A stretch of DNA of 64,000 nt, taken from the NCBI GenBank assembly GCA_945870185.1, contig CAMBRK010000007.1, forward strand, positions 40,810 to 104,809. Direction: 5' to 3'. Under the pieces are notes generated by a model, which had not been told where the DNA came from, did not search any database, and saw only the letters and a list, made by a program, of their open reading frames with translations. Both the position numbers and the translations under genes were made by a program. Shown piece after piece: positions 18,283 to 28,479 of the stretch. Each line of letters starts with the position of its first letter. Within the stretch, counting starts at the first letter, position 1. This DNA is from Aureispira sp. CCB-QB1. Lineage in GTDB: Bacteria; Bacteroidota; Bacteroidia; Chitinophagales; Saprospiraceae.

Positions 18283-20082
18283 CTATTTTTGCAATTTCAC
18301 AAACCTCCTTGAGCTAGTCCCTTGACCTATATAATCTACAGTAACGATAAACATACCATCTTCTAATAGGTGTATCGGCAATAACGTCACTTGATTTATA
18401 TTTTCAGACATACTAAAATGCATCTTACCTGTGATATCACTGACAGTCACCCGATAAGGCAACATTTCACCAAAAGTCAAGATCAAAAAGTCTGATGCCG
18501 GATTGGGAGAGATGGTCCAATGGTTTTCAACTATTATCTCAGAAGAAGATGTATTGTCTGGTACAAAGCCAATGGCATCCAAGGCTGGTTTGATCTCAGG
18601 ATTTTTCATAAACATCTTCCACAATAGTTCAGTTCTATGATTTTGAATCATGGCCAAAATAGGTCCTTGGTCAATAGCCAAATAAGAGTCCGCTACCCAG
18701 TTTTGATTTCCATTGAACGCATCATAGAATCCATTAGGTCCAAATAATCTTTCGCCTTCATCAAAATAAAAACAGCGTAGCGCAGCCATACTTTCTTTTG
18801 GTGTGTAAGGCATGGAAGACAAAGCGGCTGTAGGCGCAATGGTGCCATTGTCCCTGCTTCCGGGCTCATGGGCGAGATATCCAAAAGGATTGTCAGATGC
18901 CGTCAGTCCCCAACAATTTTCACTATACTTTTTATGCTTGAGGGGATTAAAGATACACCATCCACGATTTATTAGCGTGTGATTTCTATTGTTGTCAAAA
19001 TAGTTGGTATACTTATCTTTGATACCTCTTGGGTCAAAGCCCAAAAATGAATAATGTGCAAAAAACAAAGGACCACCATAGGCAGGACCCACAAAAAGCT
19101 TGTGTCCAAACCAGGTATTGCCATTTTTATAATTATTGGCCGCAGCCCATCCGGAATGATAATAACTAGCGGGTATAGCATGCGTAGGTGATGCAATAGC
19201 TAGCAAATAAACAATCAGAGCTTCGTTGTATCCTCTTAAGGGAAAATTCATCTGCCAGCCAAAATTTGGGGACCAATGCCAATACAAAACACCTGAATTG
19301 TTTTTGGTATACCAATCCCATTCGACATCTTCATACAGTTTAGTAATGATCTGTCTGATAGCCTTTTCAGTATTACTGTCCCCATCAAAAAACTGACGTG
19401 CTGCCAATAGCCCTTGCATCATAAAAGCGGTCTCTACCAAATCTCCTCCGTTATCAAACTGACTGAAGGGCACTACTTTTCCTGTGCGTCCATTCATCCA
19501 ATGAGGAAAAACCCCATGAAATTTTTCAGCAAACTGAAGGAAACTAATGATTTTTACGATTCTGTTGGCTCCTTCAGTACGGGAGATATATCCATTTTCT
19601 ATCCCTACCAAAATCCCCATTATACCAAAACCTGATCCTCCTGTAGTGACAATATCACCGCTTTTGTTTCTTTCTCGCGCCATGCCTGATATGGGATGCG
19701 CTTCATCCCAAAAATACCTGAAAGTATATCGCTGTACCATATCCATCAACTGCTCATCGGACATTTTGTACTCTGACGCCTTCATGGTGTCCGATACAGC
19801 CAATGACTGATTGAGTCCGGATAAAGCTTCGACATAATAGTAAAAGGTATCTAATCTATTCACGGGACTAAAATCCATAAACGTTGATGTCGTCACGGTC
19901 TTTACCGGAGAAAACACCTTATTGTCTGATGATCGCATGATTTTGAAATACTCTGCATTGGATAGATTTTGAACATCCCATTTGAGCTCAGTATGCCGTT
20001 CATAGGTTTCAGATTGGATGATACGAATATTTTGTCCTGTCAATAAGAAAGGAACAAACAAAAAAATCAAAAATCTAATCAT
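18283..20082 (-). CDS. PF10091/GH144-like glucan hydrolase with T9SS sorting domain
   Basis: The protein is 599 residues. A signal peptide (MIRFLIFLFVPFLLTGQ) precedes an FN3-like beta domain (about 20-100). An (alpha/alpha)6 glycoamylase-like region (about 110-510) contains the family blocks TFRYFWDEAHPISGMARER, FPHWMNGRTGKVVPFSQFDN, HWSPNFGWQMNFPLRGYNEA, CWGLTASDNPFGY and YLAIDQGPILAMIQNHR. Residues about 520-599 are a T9SS sorting domain. PF10091 proteins with these blocks include GH144 endo-beta-1,2-glucanases and sophorose-releasing exo-enzymes. The sorting domain predicts a surface-bound or released enzyme that makes the first cuts, while its lipoprotein paralogue at 27,000 would act later. 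Catalytic residues cannot be assigned safely by eye. Confidence 0.82.
   Translation of the reverse strand: MIRFLIFLFVPFLLTGQNIRIIQSETYERHTELKWDVQNLSNAEYFKIMRSSDNKVFSPVKTVTTSTFMDFSPVNRLDTFYYYVEALSGLNQSLAVSDTMKASEYKMSDEQLMDMVQRYTFRYFWDEAHPISGMARERNKSGDIVTTGGSGFGIMGILVGIENGYISRTEGANRIVKIISFLQFAEKFHGVFPHWMNGRTGKVVPFSQFDNGGDLVETAFMMQGLLAARQFFDGDSNTEKAIRQIITKLYEDVEWDWYTKNNSGVLYWHWSPNFGWQMNFPLRGYNEALIVYLLAIASPTHAIPASYYHSGWAAANNYKNGNTWFGHKLFVGPAYGGPLFFAHYSFLGFDPRGIKDKYTNYFDNNRNHTLINRGWCIFNPLKHKKYSENCWGLTASDNPFGYLAHEPGSRDNGTIAPTAALSSMPYTPKESMAALRCFYFDEGERLFGPNGFYDAFNGNQNWVADSYLAIDQGPILAMIQNHRTELLWKMFMKNPEIKPALDAIGFVPDNTSSSEIIVENHWTISPNPASDFLILTFGEMLPYRVTVSDITGKMHFSMSENINQVTLLPIHLLEDGMFIVTVDYIGQGTSSRRFVKLQK
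18319..18508 (-). repeat. Copy 2 of a 190-bp T9SS sorting-domain duplication
   Basis: This is the partner of 16,776-16,965, same length and orientation, inside the GH144-like gene. Confidence 0.85.
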
Positions 20083-20124
20083 GAAACTATTAGTAATTAG
20101 TTATTGAAAATGAATCATTAGAAA

Positions 20125-21594
20125 TCAATATCCCGGATTCTGACTCAAGCTGCCACCACCTAAATCGATTTCTGTTTGTGGTAATGGAAAAAGTTCATGT
20201 TTATTGGCCACGAATGGTTTTCCAACTTTAGTCATCACCTCATTCTGAATGCCCCATCTTTGAAGGTCGAACCATCGGTGTTGCTCCATAGCTAACTCTG
20301 ACCTTCTTTCTCGTCTGATAGCGGTGCGCAAAGCATCTTTATTGGTAATCGTAAGATCCTTCAGGATAAAAGTATTGGTACCTCGAGCTCTCTTTCGGGT
20401 CATATTGACATATTCGAGAGCTTTGGTCGCATTGCCCAACTCATTGGCTGCCTCTGCTGCAAGTAAAATAATGTCTGCATAACGAAGCAATCTAATATTT
20501 CCTGGTCCATTGTCTTGCAAACCAGGATGCTTGCCTACCCAAGCTTTTTGATTAAATCTCTCATCTAATATCTCAGGATTATCCTGCACAATAGTAGAAC
20601 CATCAGGTAATACTTCGCCTACATAAATGATGGTGGCCTGCCTGCGTGGATCACCAGGTTCATAGTTGGCAATAAGATCATCGCTTGGCCTGTTAAATCC
20701 CCATCCTAGATTAGGCACGCCGCGCACACCTTGTACCATATTGAATGGGGTAGCTCCAGAACCCACTATAGAAGCTTGTAATGCCACAGAACCTATTTCA
20801 AATATACTTTCAGGTCCATTTTCTCCAGCTTGTGTAAATATCTGATTGTAGTTTGGCATTAAGCTATATTCACCACTACTAATGATTTCCTCACACAAGG
20901 TCAGTGCTTTATCATATTTTTTGTCAAGCATATATAATTTTGCCAGAATTCCTTTGGCGGCACCTTTAGTTGCTCTTCCGAGATCCTCAGCTTTGTACTT
21001 ACTTTTTTCAGGTAAAGCTGCGATCGCGTCTGTTAAGTCCTTTTCGATTTGCGCATAGATCTCTGTCCTTGTATTTCGCTTTGTTGTAAAATATTGGTCA
21101 TCTGTTAGTTGTGTCAAAACTAATGGAACATCCCCAAACCATTGTACCATTCTGAAATAATTGAAAGCCCGGAGAAATTTCGCCTCTCCAATGAGTCTTT
21201 CTTTGAGTGCATCTGGCATATTAATGTCAGGTATTCGATTGATGGCAATATTTGCTCTTGAGATAGTCTGATAGTGTCCCCTCCAGATAGTAGAAAAAGT
21301 CTGATTAGTGGCATCAAACTGAAAGTCATCCACTTCTTTGAGATAAGGACCATCATTTTCGGTACTGCCTTTATCTGCATCATCACTTACTATATCTGTT
21401 GCACCTAGATAAGGTAGGCCGCAGTATTCCCAAGAACGAAAATTAGCATAGATAGCATTCGTTGCCCAAACGGCGTGTTCTTCATTCTCAAAAAACGTCT
21501 CTGCAGTAAGATTACCCTTAGGGTTTCTGTTTAAAAAATCATCAGAGCAAGATGAAAAAACTAAGACGATAATTACAATAAATATATTTTTCAT
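20125..21594 (-). CDS. susD: SusD-family glycan-binding lipoprotein (RagB/SusD)
   Basis: The protein is 489 residues. A lipoprotein signal ends with FSSC (Cys16) and is followed by S-D-D, an acidic stretch like the Bacteroidota surface-export signal, so it should sit on the cell surface. RNPKGNLTAETFFENEEHAV is the usual SusD start. The TPR-like helices hold GEAKFLRAFNYFRMVQWFGD, the RagB half holds DIILLAAEAANELGN and RTAIRRERRSELAMEQHRWF, and the C-terminus is PLPQTEIDLGGGSLSQNPGY. It caps the SusC pore encoded 28 bases upstream. Its substrate is that of the PUL, inferred as a beta-glucan. Confidence 0.95.
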   Translation of the reverse strand: MKNIFIVIIVLVFSSCSDDFLNRNPKGNLTAETFFENEEHAVWATNAIYANFRSWEYCGLPYLGATDIVSDDADKGSTENDGPYLKEVDDFQFDATNQTFSTIWRGHYQTISRANIAINRIPDINMPDALKERLIGEAKFLRAFNYFRMVQWFGDVPLVLTQLTDDQYFTTKRNTRTEIYAQIEKDLTDAIAALPEKSKYKAEDLGRATKGAAKGILAKLYMLDKKYDKALTLCEEIISSGEYSLMPNYNQIFTQAGENGPESIFEIGSVALQASIVGSGATPFNMVQGVRGVPNLGWGFNRPSDDLIANYEPGDPRRQATIIYVGEVLPDGSTIVQDNPEILDERFNQKAWVGKHPGLQDNGPGNIRLLRYADIILLAAEAANELGNATKALEYVNMTRKRARGTNTFILKDLTITNKDALRTAIRRERRSELAMEQHRWFDLQRWGIQNEVMTKVGKPFVANKHELFPLPQTEIDLGGGSLSQNPGY

Positions 21595-21622
21595 TTCTTA
21601 AATTTTATACTGTTACAAATAA

Positions 21623-24604
21623 TTAAAACTTAGTCTCTAATCCAACCTGAAAAGACTTTGCTATTGGATAAGACCCATTGTCAAAACCCACCTTGAAAGG
21701 ACTGCCACTATTAGGAAACTCCGGATTATAACCTGTAAACGTTTGTCTGGTCCAAAGGTTGGTTCCTGATACAAAAATACGGAAGGATTCAACTTTCACC
21801 TTAGAAACCAATGAAGTAGGAAGGGTATATCCTAGGCTCAAAGTCCTCAATCTGAAAAAAGAACCATCCTGCAAAAACCGATCACTTGGCCGATAATTAT
21901 GGCCTCCATTAGTGACTCTTGGCTCAGAGCCTGATGGGTTATCTGCTGTCCATGCATCTGCGACTCGTTTCTCCCAATTGTACACAGCAAATCTTGAAGT
22001 TTCTTTTTCATTAAAAACCAAATTGCCGTGTACACCAAAAAAATCAGCATTAAAATCAAGTCCTTTATATCCAGCGCCAAAATTTACTGCATATGTTATT
22101 TTAGGGATTGGGCTACCCAGATACACTCTATCTTCTGCATCAATTACTCCATCATTGTTGGTGTCGACATATTTAATATCACCCGGTTTTTCATTGCCAA
22201 ATTTTGGGCTGGATGCTATTTCTTCTACATTTTGGAATACTCCAGATACTTGATAGCCATAAAATGCACCAAGTGGTAAACCCACAGTGGTACGTGTAGC
22301 AGGCTCTCCGTTGATAAAAGCGTCAAAAATTTCATTTTTTCCTTGTGCCAATGCTTTAACCTCATTATTTACCGTAGAAAAATTAGCACCGATGTTGTAA
22401 TCAAAAACACCTGTCTGCCTCCAATTAAGACCCAACTCGATCCCGCTATTGAGTACTTCAGCTGTATTAACAAAAGGATTTGTCTGCGAGCCAACAAATG
22501 CAGGTATTGGTACATCAGCTATAATATCATAAGAATATCTTCTGTACCAGTCCATCTCAAGACTAAGGCGTTCATTAAGAAAACCTGCTTCCATACCGAT
22601 GTCAGCTTGGCTTGAAACTTCCCATTTTAAATTAGGGTTAGCAACCGATAATGGGGTTGCTCCCTGATTGACACTTTCACTTGGGCCGAATACCGCATTC
22701 AATCCACTATTGATAATGGCTGATGTAGGATACCGATTGGTCAAAGCTTGATTACCTAGAATACCATAACTGACCCTCAACTTCAATCTATCAAAGGTGT
22801 TCAGGTTTTGAATAAATGCTTCATTGCCCAAATTCCAACCAACACTGGCCGATGGAAAATATCCTGTACGATTATCGGGTGTAAATCTGCTGGAACGGTC
22901 CACTCTCATTGAAGCAGTAAATAGATATTTATTTTTTAACGAATAATTGGTTCGGAATAATAAGGATACCATGGCTTCGTCACTTGCACCACCAAAGTTA
23001 GTCATGGTAGTATCATTGCCTGAAGAAAGAAAAATCACATCATCTGACGTACCAGGAAAACTCTCCCTACCTGCTCCAAAAAACTCATTTTTACGTTCCT
23101 CAGCGGTAAACCCTACCAAAACACCTAAAGTCTGTTCTTTCCATTCTTTAAAATAATTCAGCGTCTGTTCCCATATCCAATTTCTCCCATTTCCTTGTCC
23201 AATATTAAGTCTGTCTGCCCTATTTAGTTGAGAAGCACTGACTTGAAATTTTGGTTCAAAATATCTGCTTTTTGATTCAAAGACATTGTATCCGAAATTA
23301 CTTCTGAATTTTAGGTCTTTTAACAATGATATTTCTGCAAAGATATTACCAAGAAGATTTGTACTGTTGCTTTTGTTATTGCTCTTATAAAACTGATCAG
23401 CAACAGGATTGCCCAATGCTAAACCAAAAAATGTAGGATCTATAAATGATCCATCTTCCTGATAAACAGGTAACACCGATGGTGTTCGGTAAGCTGAAGT
23501 CACTACATTTGGCCCCAATTCTTCTTTTATGATGGAATAGGATGTATTATTTCCGAGTGTGAGCCAAGGTTTTAACTTCATTTCCGTATTGAGTCTGAAT
23601 GCACCACGATTGAAGGATGTGTTCTTTAAAATGCCTTCCTGATCAAAAAGATTGGCACTGAAATTATAAGATATATTATCGCTAGCACCGTTGGCACCAA
23701 ACTGAATATTGGCCATGGGTGCAGAATGCATTACTTCTCTTTGCCAGTCAGTACCCTCGCCAAATATAGTAGGATCAGGATAAAACTGTGTGCCTCTTAA
23801 CTGATTATACGCTCTGGCAAATTCTGTACCATTGAGCATCTCGATATACCTGATTGGTTCTTGGATACCATAGTACGAAGATAATGATAATTGAGCGTTT
23901 TTCCGTTTCTTCCCATTTTTAGTGGTGATCAGAATAACACCGTTTGCTCCACGGCTTCCATATATAGCAGCAGAAGAAGCATCTTTTAAAACTTCGATAC
24001 TTTCTACATCTTGTGGATTGACGCTACTGGCATCTTCGGTGATCATACCATCGATGACAAATAGCGGATTGCTATTGTTTAATGTGCCTGTACCTCTGAT
24101 CCTGATCACCGCACCAGCACCAGGTTGGCCTGATGTAGGTGCTACATAAACGCCGGGAATTTTTCCTTGTAGTGCTTGCTCTACATTCGGCGTTGTGACT
24201 CTCTCCAGTTCTTTGCCTTTAAGACTACTTACAGCACCTGTAAGATCACTTTTCTTCTGTACACCATAACCAACTACAACCACCTGGTCTATCAGTACTG
24301 TGGATTCGCCCATGTTGATATCAATTATTTTTCGTCCATCAATCTGGATTTCTACATTTTCATAACCAATATAGCTAACGACAATAGTAGCATTACCTGT
24401 TGATAAATTTATTTCATATTCACCATCAACATTTGTGATAGTCCCATTAGAAGTTCCTTTTTCTTCTATGGTTGCCCCAATCAAGGTTTCATTGGTTGCC
24501 AAGGCTTTTACGATTCCTTTTAACTTATGTTGGGCGCCAATCCATGACGCAACAAATAAAAGTAAAACAAGAACTTTTAATCTAAAACACTTATTAAGTA
24601 ACAT
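21623..24604 (-). CDS. susC: SusC/RagA-family TonB-linked outer-membrane transporter
   Basis: The protein is 993 residues. The signal peptide (about 1-24) is followed by a carboxypeptidase-regulatory-like beta domain (about 25-110, GIVKALATNETLIGATIEEK), a TonB-box/plug start VVVGYGVQKKSDLTGAVSSL and plug blocks IRGTGTLNNSNPLFVIDGM and SRGANGVILITTKNGKKR. The 22-strand barrel ends in FQVGLETKF. With SusD it forms the oligosaccharide importer of this locus. It starts 19 bases after the GH3 gene and is followed by susD after 28 bases, so it is within one operon. Confidence 0.96.
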   Translation of the reverse strand: MLLNKCFRLKVLVLLLFVASWIGAQHKLKGIVKALATNETLIGATIEEKGTSNGTITNVDGEYEINLSTGNATIVVSYIGYENVEIQIDGRKIIDINMGESTVLIDQVVVVGYGVQKKSDLTGAVSSLKGKELERVTTPNVEQALQGKIPGVYVAPTSGQPGAGAVIRIRGTGTLNNSNPLFVIDGMITEDASSVNPQDVESIEVLKDASSAAIYGSRGANGVILITTKNGKKRKNAQLSLSSYYGIQEPIRYIEMLNGTEFARAYNQLRGTQFYPDPTIFGEGTDWQREVMHSAPMANIQFGANGASDNISYNFSANLFDQEGILKNTSFNRGAFRLNTEMKLKPWLTLGNNTSYSIIKEELGPNVVTSAYRTPSVLPVYQEDGSFIDPTFFGLALGNPVADQFYKSNNKSNSTNLLGNIFAEISLLKDLKFRSNFGYNVFESKSRYFEPKFQVSASQLNRADRLNIGQGNGRNWIWEQTLNYFKEWKEQTLGVLVGFTAEERKNEFFGAGRESFPGTSDDVIFLSSGNDTTMTNFGGASDEAMVSLLFRTNYSLKNKYLFTASMRVDRSSRFTPDNRTGYFPSASVGWNLGNEAFIQNLNTFDRLKLRVSYGILGNQALTNRYPTSAIINSGLNAVFGPSESVNQGATPLSVANPNLKWEVSSQADIGMEAGFLNERLSLEMDWYRRYSYDIIADVPIPAFVGSQTNPFVNTAEVLNSGIELGLNWRQTGVFDYNIGANFSTVNNEVKALAQGKNEIFDAFINGEPATRTTVGLPLGAFYGYQVSGVFQNVEEIASSPKFGNEKPGDIKYVDTNNDGVIDAEDRVYLGSPIPKITYAVNFGAGYKGLDFNADFFGVHGNLVFNEKETSRFAVYNWEKRVADAWTADNPSGSEPRVTNGGHNYRPSDRFLQDGSFFRLRTLSLGYTLPTSLVSKVKVESFRIFVSGTNLWTRQTFTGYNPEFPNSGSPFKVGFDNGSYPIAKSFQVGLETKF

Positions 24605-24623
24605 GATTTTAATGATTTATAGA

Positions 24624-26936
24624 TTATTTTAGTACAAAATTAATGGATTGAAAATCTCTGGAGTTGGTTCCAATCATCACTTGAAATTCGCCTGGTTCTG
24701 CCTTAAACTCCAAAGCTTCATTATAAAATTTCAACAATTCCTCATCAATCGTAAAGGTAACTTCTTTACTTTCTCCAGGCAAAAGATAGATTTTCTGAAA
24801 ACCTTTCAACTCCTTGACAGGGCGGCTGATCGTTCCTACCACATCTCTGATATACAGTTGGACGATCTCGTTTCCTGCCATTTTACCTGCATTTTTAACG
24901 GATACAGTCACAGAAATGCTTTGACCCTTTATCATGGTATTTGCACTTATATTGGGTTTGCCATATTCAAACGAAGTGTATGATAGCCCAAAACCAAATG
25001 GCAGTATAGGATCATTGGGCGCATCAAGATAGTTGGTTCTGAATTTTGGATAATTAGGTAAGTTTGGTCTTCCTGTATTCAACATACTATGATACACGGG
25101 TATTTGTCCCACATTGACTGGAAATGAAGTGGTCAGTTTTCCTGAAGGATTGACATCACCAAAAAGGACATCAGCCACTGCGTTTCCACCTTCTGTTCCT
25201 CCAAACCAAACATCAAGAATGGCATTCATATCTCTCATTTCGTCAACTATAGTCATAGGTCTTCCATTGTATAATACCATGATGATTGGTTTTCCTGTTG
25301 ATTTTAATGCTGCTAACAACCTCTTCTGTGAAGGTTGTAAGCTAATATCTGTCAAACTGGAAGATTCGCCTGACATATCTGCTGCTTCACCCATGACAGC
25401 CACAATGACGTCGGATTTACTAGCGGCATCGAGCGCTTCTGCAATCATTTCTTCAGGTGTCCTACTGTCTATGACTATTTCTTCACCAAAAACGTTCACT
25501 CGCTTAGCAAATGCCTCATTGTCTGAAATATTGGCTCCCTTTGCATAAATTATATTTGAAGGGTTTGTGGCAAGGCTCTTAATCCCTTCTATCACGGTGA
25601 CTGCTTTTTCATGATCACCAGATACACTCCATGTGCCCAGCATATTTCTGCGGCTATTAGCCAAAGGACCTACTAAAGCTATTTTATCGTCTTTTTTAAG
25701 TGGCAACAGGTTGTTTTCATTTTTAAGCAAAACAAAAGAAGCCGCTGCTGCCTTTCTGGCTAATGCCCTGTTTTCTGCTGACATGATTTCTTTAGCGGCT
25801 CTGGCCTCATTAAAATATTTGTATGGATCATCCAGAATACCTAATCTTTCTTTGGCTGCCAGTATGCGCATACAAGCAATATCCAAATCCTTTTGCGTAA
25901 TTTTTCCTTCTGTCAATGATTTTTTGAAAGTGGTCAGAAATCCTTCGCCTACCATTTCCATATCGACATTGGCCTTCAATGCCTGACGGGATACTTCCTG
26001 AAAATCACCTGTGCCATGTTCCTGCATTTCCATTACGGAGGTATAATCTGTTACCACAAATCCGTCAAACTTCCACTTCTTTCTCAATACGTCTGTAAAA
26101 AGAAATTTGCTACCTGATGCTGGTACATAATCCACCACATTAAAGGATGTCATCACCGAACCACATCCCGCTTTTATCGCTGCATGATATGGCGGTAAAT
26201 ATTCGTTGAACATCCTAACCTTGCTCATGTCCACGGTATTGTAATCACGACCGCCTTCCGAAGCACCATACAATGCAAAATGTTTGACACATGCCATCAT
26301 AGTGGTCGGATCAGAAAGGTCTTTTCCCTGATATCCTCTGACCATAGCTGCCGCTATTTTTGCGCCCAAAAACGGATCTTCTCCTGAGCCTTCGGCTATT
26401 CTTCCCCATCTTGGATCACGTGCGATATCCACCATAGGACTAAAAGTCCACATGAGCCCATCAGCAGTAGCCTCACGAGCAGCAATCCTAGCAGACTGCT
26501 CAATTAAATCCATATCCCAGGTACAAGACATGCCCAAAGGGATGGGGAAAATGGTTTGATGTCCGTGGATTACATCCATTCCGACGATAAGTGGAATACC
26601 AAGACGACTGTTTTTGACGGCCATTTCTTGAGCTTGTCTTACTTTTGCTGCTCCGCGAATACCGAAAATCCCACCTATGTGACCATTTTTCATTTTTGAC
26701 TCTACATCTTTGCTAACGATCTCTCCTGTCACTGTTCCACCTGGTGTGATCAGGTTTAATTGTCCGATTTTTTCATCAATGGTCATTTTGGTCATTAATG
26801 AAGCTACTTTGGCAGAAGCCCCCAAAGATTGATAGTATTTTAAGTCCGCCAGAAGGGAAGTTTTTGTCTTTTGTGACCATCCTGAAAATGTAAATATAAA
26901 GATAAAAACTCCAGTTAAAAAGACTTGTTTTTGCAT
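24624..26936 (-). CDS. bglX: GH3 beta-glucosidase
   Basis: The protein is 770 residues with a signal peptide (MQKQVFLTGVFIFIFTFSGWSQ), hence periplasmic. The (beta/alpha)8 domain has MTIDEKIGQLNL, IPLIVGMDVIHGHQTIFPIP, FSPMVDIARDPRWGRIAEGS and CVKHFALYGASEGGRDY; the nucleophile Asp is in FVVTDYTSVMEM. The alpha/beta sandwich has FVLLKNENNLLPLKK and the FN3-like C-terminal domain has LPFGFGLSYTSFEY. The family takes glucose from the non-reducing end of short beta-glucosides. Beside two GH144-like enzymes it probably splits sophorose or beta-1,2-gluco-oligosaccharides to glucose, as characterised GH3 enzymes from beta-1,2-glucan loci do. Linkage preference is inference from context. Confidence 0.92.
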   Translation of the reverse strand: MQKQVFLTGVFIFIFTFSGWSQKTKTSLLADLKYYQSLGASAKVASLMTKMTIDEKIGQLNLITPGGTVTGEIVSKDVESKMKNGHIGGIFGIRGAAKVRQAQEMAVKNSRLGIPLIVGMDVIHGHQTIFPIPLGMSCTWDMDLIEQSARIAAREATADGLMWTFSPMVDIARDPRWGRIAEGSGEDPFLGAKIAAAMVRGYQGKDLSDPTTMMACVKHFALYGASEGGRDYNTVDMSKVRMFNEYLPPYHAAIKAGCGSVMTSFNVVDYVPASGSKFLFTDVLRKKWKFDGFVVTDYTSVMEMQEHGTGDFQEVSRQALKANVDMEMVGEGFLTTFKKSLTEGKITQKDLDIACMRILAAKERLGILDDPYKYFNEARAAKEIMSAENRALARKAAAASFVLLKNENNLLPLKKDDKIALVGPLANSRRNMLGTWSVSGDHEKAVTVIEGIKSLATNPSNIIYAKGANISDNEAFAKRVNVFGEEIVIDSRTPEEMIAEALDAASKSDVIVAVMGEAADMSGESSSLTDISLQPSQKRLLAALKSTGKPIIMVLYNGRPMTIVDEMRDMNAILDVWFGGTEGGNAVADVLFGDVNPSGKLTTSFPVNVGQIPVYHSMLNTGRPNLPNYPKFRTNYLDAPNDPILPFGFGLSYTSFEYGKPNISANTMIKGQSISVTVSVKNAGKMAGNEIVQLYIRDVVGTISRPVKELKGFQKIYLLPGESKEVTFTIDEELLKFYNEALEFKAEPGEFQVMIGTNSRDFQSINFVLK

Positions 26937-26999
26937 AAAATTATTTTTGTAATGTTTATATTCGAATGTGCAGATTGTTCATCATTCGGATTGTTCAAA

Positions 27000-28370
27000 T
27001 TATTCATTAAGCCATCCACCTTTAAAACCTGCCTTTTTCAAACCATTGATAATGTATGGATTCTTTTTCATCACATTCCAAATCAGGTTTGTTTCGTGAT
27101 TTTCTATCATTAATAATATAGGACCCTGGTCTATACCCAAATAATCTATGTCAAACCATCCATTAGGTTGCTTGGAGTCTTTGTAGGTCAGATTAAAGGC
27201 ATCTTTAAATCCGTATGCTCCTATGAGATTTGGATAATGTGTTTCCCACATATATTTCAGGCATGCTTCTGATTCTGTGGGTGTAAATGGGAATGAACCA
27301 CCTGCAGCAGTAGGTGCAATAGTTCCATCATCCACAATCTGAATACTAGCAGCACCTCTGGCTCTGTAGTCAAAAAACTGTCTTTCCTTATCTCCTATGT
27401 TGACTGTTCTATTGATAGGTCCATCACATGCTGTAAGTCCCCATTGATCTTTATGATATCCTTCCCATTTCATAGGATTTTGGATACAATATGCGCGATT
27501 GGACAAGGTTGCTTTTTGGGAATTACTGAAATAATCATCATTTTGAACTCTCATAAAACTGTCTTGAATACCTCGAAAATCAATCCAAATGTGACTGTAC
27601 TGATGACCAAACAAAGGGTCAAACTGTACATTTTTGTAACCGTAAAATGTATCTACAGCATAGGTATCACACCATTTGCTCCATGATCTTGCATCTATAG
27701 GATAGGTAGGAGAGCCCATGGCCATGATCAGTAAAACCATAGCTTCATTATAGCCGGACCATTGACTTTCTATAAATCCTTTTTCGGGGTGCCATCCCAT
27801 ACTCATGATCCCGTTTGATTTCATCATCCATTGCCAATCTACACGTCTATACAAAGCATCAGCAAATTGCCTGATTTCTTTTTCGGTTGGGTCGTTTTCG
27901 TTGTCAAAGTATGACATACAGCTGAGAATACCTGCCATCAACAAGCCAGTATCTATGGAAGACAGCTCTACTTGTTTAAAACGATTTGCTTTGTCCAATG
28001 TCAAAAAATGATAAAAAAAACCTTTGTACCCGCTAACATTAGTAGGTTCAGGTCCTTGTGGCAAATCCCATAGAATTTTTAATGTTTTGAGAACTCTCTC
28101 GGCACCTTCTTTTCGGGATATATATTTGTTTTCAATTCCTACAATATAAGAACTCAAACCAAACCCTGTGGCTGCAATACTAGAAAATGTCTTTGTGGGA
28201 TACCTGTCCAATGTTTGATAGTTGGTGTCTATCGCATTCCAAAAGAAATCAAAAGTTCTTTTTTTGAGCTCACTTCTAGAATAAACTGACTTAACCACTT
28301 CCCTATTTGAAGTACAGGAAGATATGCTCCAAAAAATAAGTATAGCTACTAATACACGTAACATAGACAA
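27000..28370 (-). CDS. PF10091/GH144-like glucan hydrolase, lipoprotein
   Basis: The protein is 456 residues with a lipoprotein signal ending ISSC (Cys19); the residues after it are not acidic, so periplasmic anchoring is more likely than surface display. The catalytic (alpha/alpha)6 domain spans nearly the whole mature chain: RTFDFFWNAIDTNYQTLDRY, GFGLSSYIVGIENKYISRKE, FFYHFLTLD, VELSSIDTGLLMAGILSCMS, MGWHPEKGFIESQWSGYNEA, GLTACDGP, DDGTIAPTAAGGSFPFTP and DIDYLGIDQGPILLMIENHE. It has neither the FN3 nor the sorting domain of the paralogue at 18,283. It may break imported glucan fragments to disaccharides for the GH3 enzyme 63 bases downstream. Confidence 0.85.
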   Translation of the reverse strand: MSMLRVLVAILIFWSISSCTSNREVVKSVYSRSELKKRTFDFFWNAIDTNYQTLDRYPTKTFSSIAATGFGLSSYIVGIENKYISRKEGAERVLKTLKILWDLPQGPEPTNVSGYKGFFYHFLTLDKANRFKQVELSSIDTGLLMAGILSCMSYFDNENDPTEKEIRQFADALYRRVDWQWMMKSNGIMSMGWHPEKGFIESQWSGYNEAMVLLIMAMGSPTYPIDARSWSKWCDTYAVDTFYGYKNVQFDPLFGHQYSHIWIDFRGIQDSFMRVQNDDYFSNSQKATLSNRAYCIQNPMKWEGYHKDQWGLTACDGPINRTVNIGDKERQFFDYRARGAASIQIVDDGTIAPTAAGGSFPFTPTESEACLKYMWETHYPNLIGAYGFKDAFNLTYKDSKQPNGWFDIDYLGIDQGPILLMIENHETNLIWNVMKKNPYIINGLKKAGFKGGWLNE

Positions 28371-28411
28371 TGTATTAAAATTAGAAGATAGGATGAACCT
28401 GTTTGCAAAAT

Positions 28412-28457
28412 CAAAAAAAACTATAAAACAGGGGAACAGCTTAAAAAACTGTCCCCT
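28412..28457 (-). terminator. Intergenic terminator/attenuator within the PUL
   Basis: Read on the minus strand, AGGGGACAG pairs with CTGTTCCCCT (plus-strand 28,449-28,457 and 28,430-28,439, one bulge) and is followed by a T-rich tract (A run at 28,412-28,420). It lies between the six-repeat protein gene and the GH144-like lipoprotein gene and would limit read-through, giving more of the first product. Confidence 0.65.
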
Positions 28458-28479
28458 ATTTATTGTCTGCGAATTTATT

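Noticed and set aside
25114..25548. 144-residue ORF antisense to the GH3 gene
   Set aside because: Shadow frame; Ser-rich composition as expected from reverse reading.
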